From contig NZ_MQUQ01000015.1 in NCBI RefSeq assembly GCF_001953865.1, forward strand, positions 604,026-668,025: a stretch of 64,000 bases of DNA, in the 5' to 3' direction. The translations under genes were made by a program, and so were the position numbers. Positions 61,996 through 64,000 of this stretch are shown piece by piece. Under the pieces are notes generated by a model. The model was given only the letters and a program-made list of their open reading frames with translations, was not told where the DNA came from and searched no databases. Origin of the DNA: Amycolatopsis coloradensis (GTDB taxonomy: Bacteria; Actinomycetota; Actinomycetes; Mycobacteriales; Pseudonocardiaceae). Numbering within the stretch: the stretch's first letter is position 1; each line of letters starts with the position of its first letter.

Positions 61996-62964
61996 TCAGA
62001 AATCCTTGATCAAGGAAACCCTGCCACGCAAGGGATCCGTCACGTACACCGTTTTGGCGCGCTGGTCGACCGCGACCGCGCCAGGGTTCACCCCGAGTGA
62101 CAGGTCGCCGGTGAGCAGGTTCGTCACGCCGTCGATCCGGGCGATGCCGTTGGGACCTCCGTTGGAGTACACGGTGTTCGTGCCCTGGTGGATCGCGACG
62201 GCCGACGATTCCGAGCGCAGCAGCACCGTCGCCTTCTCCTCGCGCGCGCTCGTGTCCACAACGGACAGATGGTGGATCGCCGAATTCGCGACGAACACCG
62301 TGCCGGTCCCCTGGTGCACGCTGGCCCCGGTCGGTGACTGGCCGACCTTGACGCCGCCGGTGAACTTCTCCGCGCCGATGTCGAAGATCTCCAGCGAGTC
62401 CGTGCTGGTGCTGGTGCAGTGCGCGAGTTTGCGGCCACCGTCCACCGCGATCGAGGACAGGCCGGAGGTGGGCCCCGGGTGCAGTTTCAGCAGGCGGCAG
62501 CCCACGCCGTCGAGGACGGCGAGTATCCCGGTGAGGTCGCTGACCGCGTAGATGCGGTTCGCCTGCTCGTCGACGTCGACACTGGACGCCCCCGGCCCGG
62601 CGGGGATCACACTGACGACGTCGTTGGTCAGCCCGTCGACGACGAGGACGGTCCCGGCGGGCGGGTTGGTGACGAAGACCCGGTTGGTCACGGTGTCCAC
62701 CGCCAGTCCGGCGGGTTCGCCGCCCACAGGGATGACCGCGCCGACGGTGCCGGACCGCGAGTCGAGCACGACGATCGTGCCGGTGGACGGGTCCGAGACG
62801 TAGGCGAAGCCGGTGACGGAATTCACCGCGATCGCCTCCGGAGCGCCCCCGACCTCGACAACAAGGACCTTCTCGGCTCTGGCCGCCGGGGCGAAGGCGA
62901 CCGCGGAAGCGCCTGCCGCGGCCAGCGTGAGCAGGGCTCGGCGGCTCACTTCGGGTCCTCGCAC
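61996..62964 (-). CDS. YncE-like beta-propeller protein with Tat signal
   Basis: This 322-residue protein starts with a Tat signal (SRRALLTLAAAG, twin arginine at residues 8-9) and cleavage after ARA. The mature protein has repeating blades with VDxxxNRIYA-type motifs and two glycine-rich variants, the YncE/YVTN repeat propeller. GGGAGG precedes the GTG at 62964. It may bind nucleic acid or act as an extracytoplasmic adaptor; function unknown. Confidence 0.84.
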   Translation of the reverse strand: MRGPEVSRRALLTLAAAGASAVAFAPAARAEKVLVVEVGGAPEAIAVNSVTGFAYVSDPSTGTIVVLDSRSGTVGAVIPVGGEPAGLAVDTVTNRVFVTNPPAGTVLVVDGLTNDVVSVIPAGPGASSVDVDEQANRIYAVSDLTGILAVLDGVGCRLLKLHPGPTSGLSSIAVDGGRKLAHCTSTSTDSLEIFDIGAEKFTGGVKVGQSPTGASVHQGTGTVFVANSAIHHLSVVDTSAREEKATVLLRSESSAVAIHQGTNTVYSNGGPNGIARIDGVTNLLTGDLSLGVNPGAVAVDQRAKTVYVTDPLRGRVSLIKDF

Positions 62965-63109
62965 AGGCGCCTCCCGATGATCGTTCCGTGGCTCGACGAT
63001 AATCCTCGGTCCGTCCGGGCGAAGGAACTCAGCGTCCCCCGATCGCGTTGTTTCCGATGAGTAACCTCCCCTCGTCCGAACGCCCGGAGAAAGAAAGGAG
63101 CAGGACGCC

Positions 63110-63976
63110 GTGCACAAACACCAAAACGGGCTGAAGACCGTCGTCCTGCTCGGCGTGCTGTCCGCGCTCATCGTCGGGATCAGTGGGTTCTTCGGGCGTG
63201 GTGCGCTGGTCATCGGGCTGCTGGTGGCGCTCGGGGTCAACGCCTACGCCTATTTCAACTCCGGCAAGCTGGCGCTGCGGGCCATGCGCGCCCGGCCGGT
63301 CTCCGAGGCCGAGCAGCCGGCGATGTACCGGATCGTGCGGGAGCTGGCGACCACCGCGCGTCAGCCGGTGCCGAGGCTCTACATCAGCCCCACCCAGGCC
63401 CCGAACGCGTTCGCCACCGGCCGCAGCCCCCGGCACGCGGCGGTCTGCTGCACCACCGGCATCCTCGGCCTGCTCGACGAACGCGAACTGCGGGCCGTGC
63501 TGGGGCACGAGCTGTCCCATGTCTACAACCGCGACATCCTCATTTCCTGTGTCGCGGGTGCGCTGGCGAGCGTGGTCAGCGTGATCGCCAACATCGCGAT
63601 GTTCACCAGCGTCTTCGGCGGCGGCAACCGCGAGGAGGGCGACAGCCCCCTGGTCGCGTTGCTGCTGGTGCTGATCGGGCCGATCGCGGCCGCCGTCGTG
63701 AAGCTCGGGGTGAGCCGGTCGCGGGAGTACCAGGCCGACGCGTCGGGCGCGGAACTGACCGGCGACCCGCTCGGGCTGGCGTCGGCGCTGCGGAAACTCG
63801 ACAGGGGGACGCGCGCGACGCCGCTCGTGCCGGAGCCGAAGCTCGTGTCGCAGTCGCACCTCATGATCGCGAACCCGTTCCGCCCGGGCGAGGGCCTCTC
63901 GAAGCTCTTCTCGACCCACCCGCCCATGGCCGAACGCATCCGCCGCCTCGAGGAAATGGCCCGCCGCCCCTTCTGA
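63110..63976 (+). CDS. htpX: HtpX-like zinc metalloprotease (M48)
   Basis: This 288-residue membrane protein has two N-terminal helices (about 12-26, 32-48), the zinc motif HELSH at 133-137, two further helices (about 146-168 and 180-200), and a downstream Glu of the third ligand (REYQADASGAEL). HtpX enzymes degrade damaged membrane proteins. GTG start with AAAGGAG upstream. It is divergent from the propeller gene, the spacer of 145 bases carrying both promoters. Confidence 0.9.
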   Translation: MHKHQNGLKTVVLLGVLSALIVGISGFFGRGALVIGLLVALGVNAYAYFNSGKLALRAMRARPVSEAEQPAMYRIVRELATTARQPVPRLYISPTQAPNAFATGRSPRHAAVCCTTGILGLLDERELRAVLGHELSHVYNRDILISCVAGALASVVSVIANIAMFTSVFGGGNREEGDSPLVALLLVLIGPIAAAVVKLGVSRSREYQADASGAELTGDPLGLASALRKLDRGTRATPLVPEPKLVSQSHLMIANPFRPGEGLSKLFSTHPPMAERIRRLEEMARRPF

Positions 63977-64000
63977 CCCCCGCCGTTTCGCGTTTAGCCC

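Noticed and set aside
1..64000. tRNA, rRNA genes or a prophage
   Set aside because: I saw no tRNA-like cloverleaf, no rRNA sequence and no integrase or structural phage genes in reading through the window; small RNAs cannot be excluded by eye.

Overview
The window looks like chromosome of a high-GC, Amycolatopsis-like actinomycete (Pseudonocardiaceae). This rests on the very high GC content, the GTG/TTG starts, the dense GTGA/ATGA/TGATG stop-start overlaps, the ESX (type VII) substrate genes with DUF3558 lipoproteins and an EspG-like chaperone, and the mix of actinobacterial families. The species itself cannot be read from the sequence.

Region 1 (1-5.4 kb) is the 3' end of the respiratory complex I operon (nuoK partial, nuoL, nuoM, nuoN), closed by a strong hairpin. 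Region 2 (5.4-13.5 kb) is an accessory set of ESX-type proteins. It holds a small helical protein coupled to an alpha/beta hydrolase of the DUF1023 type, a lipoprotein, an XRE/DUF5753 regulator, and a leftward operon (helical partner, DUF3558 lipoprotein, PPE-like Gly/Pro-rich protein, EspG-like chaperone). A larger lipoprotein diverges from that operon. No secretion machinery (EccB/C/D/E) is present here. Region 3 (13.5-15.4 kb) is a two-gene ATPase + HNH nuclease unit that resembles the Septu (PtuA/PtuB) anti-phage architecture.

Region 4 (15.4-27.2 kb) is mostly housekeeping or small accessory genes: an SRPBCC protein, a 54-residue secreted peptide, a DUF6204 protein, a frameshifted zinc metallopeptidase, a polyprenyl diphosphate synthase, a sunset-domain membrane protein, korAB (2-oxoacid:ferredoxin oxidoreductase), an enoyl-CoA hydratase, an Lrp regulator divergent from a dimethylargininase-like enzyme, a polysaccharide deacetylase and a GH75 chitosanase.

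Region 5 (27.5-58.4 kb) is the main attraction: a 31-kb exopolysaccharide locus of two convergent operons. The rightward arm (27.6-44.0 kb) encodes a GDP-mannose 6-dehydrogenase of the AlgD type, a glycosyltransferase, two Wzz-like co-polymerases with degenerate P-loop domains, an AsnB-like amidotransferase, a two-domain oxidoreductase, a heparinase/alginate-lyase-like protein, a beta-helix lipoprotein, a polymerase/ligase, a second glycosyltransferase and a PAP2 phosphatase. The leftward arm (58.4-45.1 kb) encodes a nucleotide-sugar assembly set (C-methyltransferase, sugar-1-phosphate nucleotidylyltransferase, PIG-L deacetylase, epimerase, DUF4910 protein, PLP aminomutase-like enzyme, 3,5-epimerase), a flippase, a GT2, a pyruvyl transferase, and two more secreted paralogues of the beta-helix protein. 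My inference is an amidated or otherwise decorated uronic-acid polymer made by a Wzx/Wzy-type route. The beta-helix trio would act on it outside the membrane. No priming phosphoglycosyl transferase or GDP-mannose supply gene lies in the window.

Region 6 (58.5-64 kb) returns to ordinary genes: a subtilase, a BtrH-domain protein, a Tat-exported YncE-like propeller and an HtpX-like membrane protease. Long perfect palindromes occur at 5.3, 35.2, 45.0 and 58.6 kb. Three of these, plus a half-element at 27.2 kb, look like dispersed repeat or terminator families.
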